IMG/VR virus record: IMGVR_UViG_3300033979_000546 | Span: 1 to 41,571 of that record | Reading direction: 5' to 3' (one strand) | Length of the DNA stretch: 41,571 nt | Source of the DNA: a virus | Part shown: one piece after another, positions 7,771-15,127 of the stretch | Position numbering within the stretch: position 1 is the first letter of the stretch | Layout of the letters: the number at the start of each line of letters is the position of its first letter | Translations under genes and position numbers: made by a program | The notes under the pieces: generated by a model | Databases searched by the model: none | What the model was told of the DNA's origin: nothing | Seen by the model: the letters and a program-made list of their open reading frames with translations, nothing else

Positions 7771-8199
7771 TCAGGCGTCGACGCGGTCCTCGAGGTCGAC
7801 CTCGACGGTGTTGTTGGTGGTGTCGACCGCCACGATGCGACCGACACAATACTTGGCGTTGGTGAGGGGAACCGAGAGACCAACGGCGTTGTTGTCACCA
7901 GCCACGACGAAGGCGAGTTTGCCAGTGTCCGAGACCGCGGCGGAAGCCTTAGGGAACACCCGGGTTCCGCGGCGTTCCACGACGCAGGTGACGGTGCTGC
8001 CGTCCCCGACTCCCCCCTTGATGCATACTCCCATGAAACGGAAGTTAGCGGTGTCGGTGGGACTGGCGATGGCGAGTCCGCTCGCGTTTACCGCGACGAG
8101 GGCACCCTCGTAAATGGTGTTGCTGGAAGCGATGATGAGTTCGGCGGTGCGTCCGTCGAGACGGCCAGTGACGTTGGCGTTGGCGGTCAGGTTTGCCAT
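7771..8199 (-). CDS. Head decoration-like protein
   Basis: This 142-residue Ala/Val/Thr-rich protein (MANLTANANVTGRLDGRTAE) has the pattern of small beta-barrel capsid decoration proteins: FRFMGVCIKGGVGDGSTVTC, then short beta strands and VEVDLEDRVDA at the end. It sits between the protease/scaffold and the major capsid gene, the usual position of a lambda gpD-type or DUF2190-type capsid-stabilising protein. AAGGAA precedes the ATG. Family membership is inferred from size, composition and position. Confidence 0.7.
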   Translation of the reverse strand: MANLTANANVTGRLDGRTAELIIASSNTIYEGALVAVNASGLAIASPTDTANFRFMGVCIKGGVGDGSTVTCVVERRGTRVFPKASAAVSDTGKLAFVVAGDNNAVGLSVPLTNAKYCVGRIVAVDTTNNTVEVDLEDRVDA

Positions 8200-8218
8200 G
8201 GTTCAGATTCCTTCTGTA

Positions 8219-9541
8219 TCAGCCGCTGAGGACGTCGGAGAGGTCGAGGATGGTGCGGTCGAGGCCGAGACGCTGGACCTGATCGGTGTTATCAGCGACG
8301 TAGCGTTCGTTTTCGCTACCGGCACGACCGGGACGCTCGATGTAGTCACTGATGCCGTGACGAGCGGTCATCTCGACCTTGGGCGAACGCTTGAGGACGT
8401 CCTCGACGTAGTCGCGGACTTCCTCCGAACGCATGGTCATCATGCGGTTGACGTGGCGATCGATCTGGTCGCGGTCGCCGATCGCGTACCCGAGCGAGGC
8501 GATCTCCCGGCACTTGGCCGTGAGCATCATCCGCTTAGCGGCCTGAGCCTCGCGGGCGTTGTGCCGCTGGAGTTCGGCAAGACTGCCGCGGAGTTCGTCG
8601 ATCTGCGAACGGAGAGCAGAGTTCTCCTGCTCGTACCGCGAGACCGGGGAGGGATTCGAGTTCTTCGTGGTGGTCTTGCTCACGCCTTGTTCCTCGGTGC
8701 TGAAGTCGACGCTTTCGGCGTCAGTCGGAGGAGTGAACCGGTCGCTGCCGTGGTCCGCTCCCTTGTTCGTGTGTTCCATCTCATACCGGAGCCGCTTGCG
8801 GGTCTGGCGGTAAGTGGTCGTCCCGTCACCCTTCTTCTCGGGGTCCGAACCTTCCTCCTCAGCACCACCGTCGGTCGGGTCGGTGTCCATCCCACTGGGG
8901 GAAGCCATCCCGCCCCCGCCCTCCATGGTATCCATGCCGGAAGAAGCCATGTCGTTCTGGGTCGCGTTCGCCTGACCCTCTGCGAGGATCTGCGCCACGA
9001 GCGGAGCGATCTGCTGCGCCAGCGTCTGGGGGTCCATCATGTCGTCACAGTCCTCGGTGTAAACGTAACGGGCGATCTCCGCTCCGTTCTGCTTGAAACG
9101 CATGACGGGAAGCGAGAAGTGCGGGTACCGTCCTCCGAGCAGGCTCACGTTGGTGAGACGATGCTTTGAGGGGATCACTTCTGCAGACCGATACGGAAAG
9201 TCACCACGTTTGATTTGGTCCCATGCGTGACGGCTGATGTTGACGAAGTCAGCGTACAGGACCTTGCCGATGCGACGGAGGTTGTCGACGAAACCGACGC
9301 GGGGAGGCTCGGGGGCGTCCGGCGACTCCGGGGTGTGCCCGATCGTGACGCTCGGAAGCATCGCGTATCTGGCGTTGCCGTTGGCGGCTTCGATCGAGTC
9401 GAGTTTCTGGTGGAGGAAGTCAGCGACGCAGCGGTCCAACCAGACCTCGTCACAAACATACTTGCGGTCGTGGTGGGCCTTGAAGACCGGGACGTTGAGG
9501 ACGTCGACGGAACCGTCTTTGTTCTCTTGCACGTCAAACAT
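8219..9541 (-). CDS. Prohead protease / scaffold, Mu gpI-like
   Basis: The 440-residue protein has two parts. Residues 1-175 look like the protease half (NVPVFKAHHDRKY, MLPSVTIGHTPESPDAP, VGFVDNLRRIGKVLYADFV, FPYRSAEVIPSKH), close to the pattern of Mu gpI-type prohead proteases. Residues 180-285 are acidic, Gly/Met-rich and disordered. Residues about 300-365 form a coiled coil (YEQENSALRSQIDELRGSLA), the expected scaffold part. Such proteins organise the procapsid and are then cut. The His in GHT and the Ser in YRSAE are candidate catalytic residues, not proven. Its ATG overlaps the upstream stop by eight bases. Confidence 0.78.
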   Translation of the reverse strand: MFDVQENKDGSVDVLNVPVFKAHHDRKYVCDEVWLDRCVADFLHQKLDSIEAANGNARYAMLPSVTIGHTPESPDAPEPPRVGFVDNLRRIGKVLYADFVNISRHAWDQIKRGDFPYRSAEVIPSKHRLTNVSLLGGRYPHFSLPVMRFKQNGAEIARYVYTEDCDDMMDPQTLAQQIAPLVAQILAEGQANATQNDMASSGMDTMEGGGGMASPSGMDTDPTDGGAEEEGSDPEKKGDGTTTYRQTRKRLRYEMEHTNKGADHGSDRFTPPTDAESVDFSTEEQGVSKTTTKNSNPSPVSRYEQENSALRSQIDELRGSLAELQRHNAREAQAAKRMMLTAKCREIASLGYAIGDRDQIDRHVNRMMTMRSEEVRDYVEDVLKRSPKVEMTARHGISDYIERPGRAGSENERYVADNTDQVQRLGLDRTILDLSDVLSG

Positions 9542-9857
9542 ACGTGATGTACCTCGCGGTGCAACTGCTCGCCCCGGACCGCTTCAACCACACCCGACTC
9601 GGGACCACACTGTGCAAGTACACGGACCCACCGGCGGCAAGGTCGATTGAACCAGCGTCGTCAGCCGGAGCGGAATCACCCACAGCCACGAACATAGTCG
9701 TGCTGGCGAGGTCGTTCACGATGAACACCCCACACGCGAAGGAATCGTTCTCCAGTTGAACGTAAGTGGCCGCAATCGAAGCCTTGGAGCCGATCTTCTT
9801 CACCCTCTGCGACGAGGATGAACCCGTACCTACGACGTATCCTGCGTTGGCAGTCAT
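9534..9857 (-). CDS. Small virion protein, paralogue of the next gene
   Basis: This 107-residue protein (MTANAGYVVGTGSSSSQRVK) resembles the product of 9865-10206 along its whole length: AGYVVGTGSSSSQRVKKIGS against TGYVVGVGRSSSQRVKSFGS, GGSVYLHSVVPSRVWLKRSG against GGSIYLHNVNPNKVWVARTA, and ARYITYV against VRYVIYV. The pattern is all beta, as in a small surface or spike-like capsid protein. The pair lies between accessory head genes and the protease. Role unknown; a decoration protein or head fibre is likely. Confidence 0.75.
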   Translation of the reverse strand: MTANAGYVVGTGSSSSQRVKKIGSKASIAATYVQLENDSFACGVFIVNDLASTTMFVAVGDSAPADDAGSIDLAAGGSVYLHSVVPSRVWLKRSGASSCTARYITYV

Positions 9858-9864
9858 TTTAACC

Positions 9865-10206
9865 TCATACGTAAATCACGTATCGAACGGTCGTGGTGCC
9901 CGTGGCGGTGCGGGCCACCCACACCTTGTTGGGGTTGACGTTGTGCAGGTAAATCGACCCACCGAGATCGAGTTGAATTGTGTTGGTGTAGTCCGCGTCC
10001 GCCGGGGCGTCGTCTTGATGAGCCACAGCCAAAGCGGCGGCAGAACCATCTTCAAACACCAGAAAGGCACCGCACGACAAGCCGGATTCGACGCTGGCCA
10101 AGTTCACGAACTTCCCAACGTTGGTCAGGCTGAACGAGCCGAACGACTTCACCCTCTGGGAGGATGAACGCCCGACGCCGACGACGTAGCCGGTACCCGC
10201 AGGCAT
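9865..10206 (-). CDS. Small virion protein, tandem paralogue
   Basis: This 113-residue beta-rich protein begins MPAGTGYVVGVGRSSSQRVK and is clearly related to its downstream neighbour, so the two arose by tandem duplication followed by strong divergence. The ATG at 10206 overlaps the upstream stop (TGATG). Conserved blocks are the N-terminal YVVG.G.SSSQRVK, the central FxSG/DSAPADD-like segment and the C-terminal RYxxYV. It may be a capsid decoration or head fibre subunit, and the pair may form hetero-oligomers. This is inference from position among head genes. Confidence 0.75.
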   Translation of the reverse strand: MPAGTGYVVGVGRSSSQRVKSFGSFSLTNVGKFVNLASVESGLSCGAFLVFEDGSAAALAVAHQDDAPADADYTNTIQLDLGGSIYLHNVNPNKVWVARTATGTTTVRYVIYV

Positions 10207-10478
10207 CAGGACTTCTTGAATCGCTTCTCGACGCCCTCGCGAACGAGCGACGGCTCACGTCCGGATTGGAGAGCACCGGCCATCATAGCGGCCTTGGATA
10301 AGTTTTCACCACTCAACTTGGCGACGTTGGCCTTGCCTTCTTCGCTGCCCGCGACCTGCTCGGTGAGGAACCTGCGGCGGCGTTCGTCCGGGGTTGCATA
10401 CCCGAGACGACGGTCGAGTCCGTCGAGTTCAGAATAAAAGTCTTGGTCGTCGTTCTTCATAAGGAATCCGCCCATCAT
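10206..10478 (-). CDS. Small protein with the FYxxLDxxDR motif
   Basis: This 90-residue protein starts at ATG 10478 (ATGA overlap with the upstream stop; a more upstream ATG at 10493 is possible). It carries DQDFYSELDGLDRRLGY near residues 11-28, the same motif found in the proteins at 23488-24810 and 25424-25978. The remainder is helical and charged (LTEQVAGSEEGKANVAKLSG). It sits between a 337-residue unknown and the decoration pair. The shared motif suggests a common binding partner in the virion or procapsid; no function is known. Confidence 0.65.
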   Translation of the reverse strand: MMGGFLMKNDDQDFYSELDGLDRRLGYATPDERRRRFLTEQVAGSEEGKANVAKLSGENLSKAAMMAGALQSGREPSLVREGVEKRFKKS

Positions 10479-11488
10479 TTCCTCGAGAGCCATGAGGCTC
10501 GGTAGTCTTCGGTCTTCTTCTTGACGCCCTTACCCTTGCCGGTCATTTCCGCAAGCATCACGTCCCGCGGAAACTCCGGCTCGCGGTCCTCGATCGAAGC
10601 GACCGCGGCGGGGCCTTGTTCGGAGTGGCGGCTGACGGACTTGAGGGCGTCGAGGCGAGCCTGACTCACGACGTGCTTCCACGCCTCCTTCAGGGGGTCG
10701 TCCCGTTCGAAAGACCGGTCGAGGTCCTCGAGAGCGTCGTCGTGCAAACGTTCGATCACCGTCTTGTCAACCCCGTAGTGCCCGTCGCTGACGGCGTCGA
10801 GGACGCGGAGGGACCGCTGAAGGGCACCCTCGAGGACGCCGATCCGGGTCAGACCACCGATAGACCGGTCCTGCGTGTGCTTGTCGCGATCGTACATACT
10901 CCACGCGACCGCGTAGGGGTTCTCGACGTCCTTCTTTCCCTTGAGACGCTTGACCACGTTCTCCATGCCGGGAGGGGCCACGTACCGGTTGATCTGGAAG
11001 GACCGGGTGGAGTACGCGACCCGCTCGAGTTCCCGGAACTTAGCCGTGGACGTGGGGTCGACCCTCTGCTGGGTCTTGCCCTGAGCACGCTTGCCGGAAG
11101 CACGACGGCTCTGGGCTTCCTTATCACTCTGGGTGAAGAAGAAGTCGGACACGACGTCGTCGTCGTCCTCACGAGGACTCTCACCGTAAGCGTGCCGATC
11201 CGTGCGGGGCATGGGCCGATTGAGCATCTTGTCGCTGCCCATTTCCTCGAGCGGACCGAGGTCCTGATCAGCGAGGGAGTCGAGCAGGTCGTCGTCGGTC
11301 CCGGCCTTTACCGCCGATCCGAAGGCCTGACCGATGGTCTGGCCTTCCACCGGCTTGTCGACGCCGATCTTCTTTGCGGCCTTGCCCTTGGCCTGCTCCA
11401 CGAGGTGTTCCGCCCACTGGTTGACGGTCTGGCTGACCGACATCGGCTTTCCGCCCTGAACGGGGATCTTGCTTGGCATGTCTGGCAC
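10475..11488 (-). CDS. Head-region protein of unknown function
   Basis: The 337-residue product starts at GTG 11488, preceded by AAGGAG with good spacing, rather than at an internal ATG. The N-terminal part is helical (VSQTVNQWAEHLVEQAKG). Residues 95-110 are acidic (REDDDDVVSDFF). Around 165-190 it has MENVVKRLKGKKDVENPYAVAWSMYD, an NP-x-AVAW motif common in phage head-region proteins. The C-terminal 130 residues are helical and charged. It lies between the MuF block and the decoration genes. It could be an internal head protein; no enzymatic motif is visible. Confidence 0.65.
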   Translation of the reverse strand: MPDMPSKIPVQGGKPMSVSQTVNQWAEHLVEQAKGKAAKKIGVDKPVEGQTIGQAFGSAVKAGTDDDLLDSLADQDLGPLEEMGSDKMLNRPMPRTDRHAYGESPREDDDDVVSDFFFTQSDKEAQSRRASGKRAQGKTQQRVDPTSTAKFRELERVAYSTRSFQINRYVAPPGMENVVKRLKGKKDVENPYAVAWSMYDRDKHTQDRSIGGLTRIGVLEGALQRSLRVLDAVSDGHYGVDKTVIERLHDDALEDLDRSFERDDPLKEAWKHVVSQARLDALKSVSRHSEQGPAAVASIEDREPEFPRDVMLAEMTGKGKGVKKKTEDYRASWLSRK

Positions 11489-11577
11489 CGAGATACTCCT
11501 TCAAGGCGAAGCGGGCGGCGTCCTCCGGAGACCATCCGGACAGGACCCAAGAAATCACGAGGTCTTCGAAGATCGGA
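11489..11577 (-). other. Gap with a protein-like reading frame (possible frameshift remnant or tiny gene)
   Basis: The 89 bases between two genes encode, in the +1 frame relative to the upstream gene, DPIFEDLVISWVLSGWSPED followed by a helical stretch (AARFALKEYLG). This looks like true protein sequence. A GTG at 11558 could start it, but its frame then runs under the next gene and looks like shadow sequence. It may be a C-terminal extension of the upstream protein lost or reached by a frameshift. Confidence 0.4.
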
Positions 11578-11967
11578 TCACTTGAAAGTGATGCCGAGGA
11601 AACGCGCGAACGAGACTGCGACGCCGTTGTCCTTCTCACCGAGGGCCTCCCTCGCGGCGTACAGGGCACCGCTCAACATCACCCGCTGAACGTGACTCAG
11701 GTTGTCCCACTCGACGCGGTTGGCCTTGATCTTGTTGATCCGCTCAACCAGCATCTCGAGGTTCTCCTTGACGGTCTTCTCGCCACGATCGATCACAGTC
11801 CCGATCGGGACCTCGAAGGCGGCGGCGAGTTCCGCGTCGGCTTCCGACGGAACGTCCTTCTTGGTCTTGGCGGTCTTGCGGGGGGCGGGGGCCTCGACGG
11901 CGACAGCCGTCTCCCCGGTGAGGCGGGAACGGCTTCCGTCGATCGGTTCCAACGTGGTCTTGCTCAT
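11578..11967 (-). CDS. Head-region protein, unknown
   Basis: This 129-residue protein begins MSKTTLEPIDGSRSRLTGET; its ATG at 11967 overlaps the MuF stop (ATGA). Residues 25-45 are Ala/Pro/Lys-rich and probably disordered. Residues 55-129 are helical (TVKENLEMLVERINKIKANR, VQRVMLSGALYAAREALGE). It is translationally coupled to MuF, suggesting a role with the portal or head vertex, but no family was recognised. Confidence 0.6.
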   Translation of the reverse strand: MSKTTLEPIDGSRSRLTGETAVAVEAPAPRKTAKTKKDVPSEADAELAAAFEVPIGTVIDRGEKTVKENLEMLVERINKIKANRVEWDNLSHVQRVMLSGALYAAREALGEKDNGVAVSFARFLGITFK

Positions 11968-12854
11968 ATCAGGTCCATCATGGCGTTGCCTCGGAATCCC
12001 TCGTCGGGGAACGTACGCATTTCCCCGTCGGCTTCCACGGCACCGCCACCTTCCGCCGCTGCTACGACCGTCCTTTGGAAGTCGTTCGCATAAATGCGAG
12101 TTTGTATAGGGTTCCCGTCCTTGCTGATCAGGCCGAACTTGATGGCGTCTGCCTTCCGGACCGGGCGGATCTTGCACCGGCAGTTGTACCCATTGGGAAC
12201 CCAGATCAACTTCCAGATCGGATCGTCCTTGGACGCCACGAACCCATTCATCGCCTTGTGCAGCGGGCGGGACCGGTGGTCTCCCTGCGACAGGTACCGG
12301 TACCCGAAGAACAGGTCCGCGACGTCCGGGTCGTTGTACTGCTTCCACCGACCGGCACCCGCCGCACTGGCGGCGTTGGTGCGGAACACGGTCTCAATGT
12401 GGGCGGCAGTCGTCTCTGCGTCCTTGATCACTTCCTGAGTGAACCAGTCGCGACCGTGGCCTTCGACCCGGGCTTGGATCAACTTCTTCCGAATCCGCTC
12501 GAGTATCCTGCCGCTCATCACCCCGGAGACGTACCAAGCGGTCTGGCGGAGTTGCTCGGAGAGACCCTTGGGGCTGAGCACCCTCAGCACCGGGTTCTTC
12601 TTGGCGAGGGCGGAGACCGCCTCGGAGAACACCGGTCCGACGAGATCTACGTGCCGGTCCACCGACAGGACGGCGTCCTCATCCTTGGCCGTACTCAGAC
12701 CTGCCATGAAGGAAGCCATGAGGACCTGTACCATGCGTTCCTGCATGGCCTCGAGGTCGGGTTCCTTGTCGTGCCATAGGAGTTGAGCCCACTTCTGGTA
12801 CTCGGAAACGGTCTCCTCGACAGCCGGGTTGATGATCGAGTCCACACCTCTCAT
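11964..12854 (-). CDS. MuF-like head morphogenesis protein
   Basis: The C-terminal half shows the Mu gpF family pattern: ETVFRTNAASAAGAGRWKQY, then a GYRYLSQGDHRSRPLHKAMNG-type segment, then WVPNGYNCRCKIRPV with the paired cysteines. These proteins bind near the portal and are needed for head assembly. I place the start at ATG 12854 (MRGVDSIINPAVEE), giving 296 residues. An in-frame GTG at 12968 would add 38 residues (MRWYRTRPGAKWWLSTLL...) but runs across the repeated element at 12870-12916. No strong ribosome binding site marks either start. Unlike most Mu-type phages, about 8.9 kb separate this gene from the portal gene. Confidence 0.82.
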   Translation of the reverse strand: MRGVDSIINPAVEETVSEYQKWAQLLWHDKEPDLEAMQERMVQVLMASFMAGLSTAKDEDAVLSVDRHVDLVGPVFSEAVSALAKKNPVLRVLSPKGLSEQLRQTAWYVSGVMSGRILERIRKKLIQARVEGHGRDWFTQEVIKDAETTAAHIETVFRTNAASAAGAGRWKQYNDPDVADLFFGYRYLSQGDHRSRPLHKAMNGFVASKDDPIWKLIWVPNGYNCRCKIRPVRKADAIKFGLISKDGNPIQTRIYANDFQRTVVAAAEGGGAVEADGEMRTFPDEGFRGNAMMDLI

Positions 12855-12869
12855 ACGTGGAGTCTGACG

Positions 12870-12916
12870 AGTCTTGACCTCGTCCGAAATAGGGGTGTCT
12901 CCCCTCGCGGAGTAGA
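12870..12916 (+). promoter_or_regulatory. Leader element, copy B (repeat with hairpin)
   Basis: A 25-base block at 12870-12894 (containing CTCGTCCGAAATAGGG) matches the minus strand at 39575-39599 with one difference. It runs into a hairpin, AGGGG-TGTCT-CCCCT (12891-12905), followed by AGTAGA. The other copy has a hairpin at the same place with a different stem sequence and loop. In this orientation the element lies upstream of the plus-strand gene cluster. The rest of 12855-13061 holds a GNRA-type hairpin (13021-13036) and a weak promoter candidate. Confidence 0.7.
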
Positions 12917-13020
12917 GTAAAGTGGAGAGCCACCACTTCGCTCCGGGGCGGGTCCGGTACCACCTCACACCTCCACCGGACTCGCCCCGTTTCTCGAGCA
13001 CTCCTTTCGCATGCGGCGTC

Positions 13021-13036
13021 GACCCGGAAACGGGTC
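13021..13036 (+). other. Small hairpin with GAAA loop
   Basis: GACCCG-GAAA-CGGGTC is a perfect 6-bp stem with a GNRA-type loop, 25 bases before the start codon of the plus-strand cluster. It may be part of its leader, as in the other element copy where a hairpin also precedes the first gene. Confidence 0.5.
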
Positions 13037-13050
13037 GGTGCCGTTTTAGG

Positions 13051-13056
13051 TATGAT
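13051..13056 (+). promoter_or_regulatory. Possible -10 box before the plus-strand cluster
   Basis: TATGAT lies only five bases before ATG 13062. No convincing -35 box was found 17 bases upstream. If it is used, transcription would begin at or near the start codon and give a leaderless mRNA. This is weak evidence; the real promoter may be in the element at 12870-12916. Confidence 0.3.
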
Positions 13057-13061
13057 GGACG

Positions 13062-13844
13062 ATGAGTAACCACCGGATCTGTTGCGATTGCCTTTCCGGT
13101 TGCGGGTCTTGCACCCAAAACCTCACCATGACGTGGCATGGTTCCGTCGAGTTCTTGGCCACTTGTTGTCCGTTCCCTAATCCCGGGTACCCAGATCCCT
13201 GCCAGAATGCCACGATCGGCTCTTGCGAGACTGAACCTTACAACTCGGACCCTAACTACAGTCCGTGCGCACCTTGGGAGTGGCCTTATGGTAACGCGTA
13301 CGGTTGCAGTTACTTCAAGATAGACGAAGTCTTAGGACCACTTACGTTCCAACTCGTTCAAGTGGCCACTTCGACCACCGGGGTTCCGTTTTGCCGTTGG
13401 GAAGGTGAGTTGAATCTCACTTACGACATAGAGAGGTGTTGCTGGTCGGAAACTCAATGCGGGCCGGGTACTTCACAATTCATCTCGCCCATAAGCCTTT
13501 TGGTGCGGGCGGAAGTGATTCGTAACAACCTCGTGGGGAGTTTAGATGGTTGGCTCGTTCGGATCACCGTCACATCGAATTGGTTGTTCTACGGGGGAGG
13601 TTCGGCGGTCATAGAGTTGAGGCCAAACCCTGCTCAACTTGATCCCAATTCGTGTCCAGACTTCACCGAGACCTTTGATTACGTCATCCGCAATGACTGG
13701 GCAACGTTTCAAGAGATCCCCTATGGGCCGATGGTGCCCAACTCGGACCCGTGCAATGCTGGTAACATATTCACGTTCTCAGCCTTTTCCATTGGTTTTC
13801 CTCCGGTCTTCGCGTATGATGCGGGGTATGCGACCTTCTCATGA
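13062..13844 (+). CDS. Cysteine-rich protein of unknown function
   Basis: This 260-residue protein begins MSNHRICCDCLSGCGSCTQN and has a dense N-terminal Cys cluster (paired CC, CxxC and CxxxC motifs), with further Cys pairs at CCPF and RCCWSETQCG. The rest looks beta-rich with many aromatic residues (NWLFYGGGSAVIELRP). Repeated Cys pairs suggest disulfides or metal binding, as in an exported or virion protein. Its codon use is visibly more A/T-rich than that of neighbouring genes, and it lies on the opposite strand to the late operon, features of a recently acquired cargo gene. No family was recognised. Confidence 0.75.
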   Translation: MSNHRICCDCLSGCGSCTQNLTMTWHGSVEFLATCCPFPNPGYPDPCQNATIGSCETEPYNSDPNYSPCAPWEWPYGNAYGCSYFKIDEVLGPLTFQLVQVATSTTGVPFCRWEGELNLTYDIERCCWSETQCGPGTSQFISPISLLVRAEVIRNNLVGSLDGWLVRITVTSNWLFYGGGSAVIELRPNPAQLDPNSCPDFTETFDYVIRNDWATFQEIPYGPMVPNSDPCNAGNIFTFSAFSIGFPPVFAYDAGYATFS

Positions 13845-14092
13845 GTTGCACTCACCTTAACGGACGCCGATGCACGCTCGGACTGTGCAACGGAACCCCC
13901 GCTAAAACCTGCTGTGCTCGTTGCGAGTCTTACTCCGGACCGCCACGGGGTGCGGGCGACGTCGTGCACAAGGTCCTTCAAGTGACCTATGTAGCCTCCG
14001 CCGTGAAGAAGATCACCGGCGGCAAGTGCGGTTGCGAGGAGCGACGGGTCAAGATGAACGAGTTGGTACCATTCAAAGGCGGCGCGACGTGA
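13841..14092 (+). CDS. Small Cys-rich protein
   Basis: This 83-residue protein (MSCTHLNGRRCTLGLCNGTP) has an N-terminal zinc-finger-like cluster (CxxxxxxxC, C, CC, C) and a C-terminal motif GGKCGCEERRVKMNELVPFK. Similar GxCGCxxRxxxxNxxxPF endings occur in small phage and prophage proteins of unknown role. The ATG overlaps the upstream stop (ATGA), so it is translated together with the larger Cys-rich gene. A metal-binding or DNA-binding role is possible but unproven. Confidence 0.7.
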   Translation: MSCTHLNGRRCTLGLCNGTPAKTCCARCESYSGPPRGAGDVVHKVLQVTYVASAVKKITGGKCGCEERRVKMNELVPFKGGAT

Positions 14093-14319
14093 TGGAGTTC
14101 TCGAGACCGATCCCGGTCGTGGTTGAAGTCAACCGAGAAGGATACGCGATCTACGTCACCGACGGAGGACCGCTCGAGAACGACCTGTGGTGCGTCGTAC
14201 TCTGTGACGGTGGCAAAGTCAGGCATTACCGGTCCGACCAGATCAGGATTCACGCGAACGCAACCCTAGGAATCGTCAAGGACAGACATGAACGCGATGG
14301 ACGTCAGGGAGCGGATTGA
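14092..14319 (+). CDS. Small protein, unknown
   Basis: The 75-residue product MEFSRPIPVVVEVNREGYAI starts at ATG 14092 in a TGATG overlap with the preceding gene. Residues 8-60 look like a small beta-sheet domain (VVLCDGGKVRHYRSDQIRIH). The end overlaps the next gene by 32 bases. No motif was recognised. Confidence 0.6.
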   Translation: MEFSRPIPVVVEVNREGYAIYVTDGGPLENDLWCVVLCDGGKVRHYRSDQIRIHANATLGIVKDRHERDGRQGAD

Positions 14320-14476
14320 AGTCAGGATCAGAGCCTGCCCGTGTGACGGTGACTGCTCGACGTGCGAACTGTTCCAACGTTGCCTCGAGGAGATCGAGAG
14401 GCACCGGGACGCACTCGAGCGGATCTCGTGCCTATCTCACTCCGAGTTACACCACGACGTGCGACGCGGGGCGTGA
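14288..14476 (+). CDS. Small CxC...CxxC protein
   Basis: This 62-residue protein begins MNAMDVRERIEVRIRACPCD. It has the cysteine string CPCDGDCSTCELFQRC between residues 17 and 32, which could bind zinc or an iron-sulfur cluster. The second half is a charged helix. It overlaps the preceding gene by 32 bases in another frame. Function unknown. Confidence 0.55.
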   Translation: MNAMDVRERIEVRIRACPCDGDCSTCELFQRCLEEIERHRDALERISCLSHSELHHDVRRGA

Positions 14477-14509
14477 TCTGGTGAGCCTTCACGCGACCGG
14501 AATGGTGGC

Positions 14510-14728
14510 ATGAACCTCATTCGCATCGACAACGTTCACACCGGCGAGGACGTCGGCACCATCGCCGTGAACCCCGAACAGATCGCCGTGGTCTTCTGGG
14601 TCGAATCCGCCAAACACACCAACCAACCGTGCGCCGTGATCTCGATGAAAGACGACACCAAGATCTATTGGCTTACCGACCGTAGTGGGTACGACAAGTT
14701 CGTCAGCGGTCTGCCCTCGCTCACCTGA
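14510..14728 (+). CDS. Small protein, unknown (last gene of plus-strand cluster)
   Basis: The product has 72 residues (MNLIRIDNVHTGEDVGTIAV) with an alternating beta pattern and a terminal helix (DRSGYDKFVSGLPS). A purine-rich stretch (GGAATGGTGG) precedes the ATG. It ends 26 bases before a strong terminator, closing the plus-strand cluster. A small PH-like or SH3-like fold is possible but cannot be shown here. Confidence 0.65.
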   Translation: MNLIRIDNVHTGEDVGTIAVNPEQIAVVFWVESAKHTNQPCAVISMKDDTKIYWLTDRSGYDKFVSGLPSLT

Positions 14729-14754
14729 CCGCTCAACCCGCTCTCCTTGTGAAG

Positions 14755-14788
14755 ACGCCCCCGGCATCCACTCCCGGGGGCGTTTTCC
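14755..14788. terminator. Intrinsic terminator at a convergent junction
   Basis: ACGCCCCCGG (14755-14764) pairs perfectly with CCGGGGGCGT (14774-14783), and TTTTCC follows on the plus strand. It lies between the last plus-strand gene and the minus-strand gene ending at 14791. It clearly serves the plus strand and may stop some late minus-strand transcription as well. Confidence 0.88.
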
Positions 14789-14790
14789 TA

Positions 14791-15123
14791 TCAGGACTGC
14801 AGGAGGCGGAAGAACCCGCTCGGCTTGTATTGAGTTCCGCCTACCGTGACCGTAGCGAACACGTCCACGAGTTGTGGCGTGACGGACGCGGTGTCAGCCG
14901 GGAGGACGTCCACGTAGCACTGGGGCTCCGCGGATGGGGTCATCGAGAGAGAGCCAGACCGGACCCACGACGAGCCTTCCGTGCGAGGCGTGAAGGTGAC
15001 GGAGACCGTCCCGCCGGTCAAGTTCACAGCCGACCCGCTCAAGTTCCGGCAATAGAAGTAAATCCTCGAGGTCGAGTTCTTCTTGATGTCCTCAATGTGC
15101 GGCTTGTGCTCGTAGAGTGGCAT
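14791..15123 (-). CDS. Ig-like virion protein (BppU N-terminal-like)
   Basis: This 110-residue protein (MPLYEHKPHIEDIKKNSTSR) has the small beta-sandwich pattern of N-terminal BppU-type domains: a start with DI...G..., then LSGSAVNLTGGTVSVTFTPR, and a final VGGTQYKPSGFFRLLQS. In other phages such domains anchor baseplate or neck proteins. It follows the lysis-like cluster and precedes the terminator. GGAG lies upstream of the ATG. The assignment is by pattern only. Confidence 0.65.
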   Translation of the reverse strand: MPLYEHKPHIEDIKKNSTSRIYFYCRNLSGSAVNLTGGTVSVTFTPRTEGSSWVRSGSLSMTPSAEPQCYVDVLPADTASVTPQLVDVFATVTVGGTQYKPSGFFRLLQS

Positions 15124-15127
15124 GCGT

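Noticed and set aside
6749-8113. 454-codon plus-strand frame opposite the capsid gene
   Set aside because: It is antisense to the clear gpT-like capsid and decoration genes and has shadow-type composition.
12854-13139. Extension of MuF up to 13139
   Set aside because: The upper part runs back across the repeated element and opposite the start of the Cys-rich plus-strand gene and has shadow-like composition; ATG 12854 is preferred, with GTG 12968 left open.
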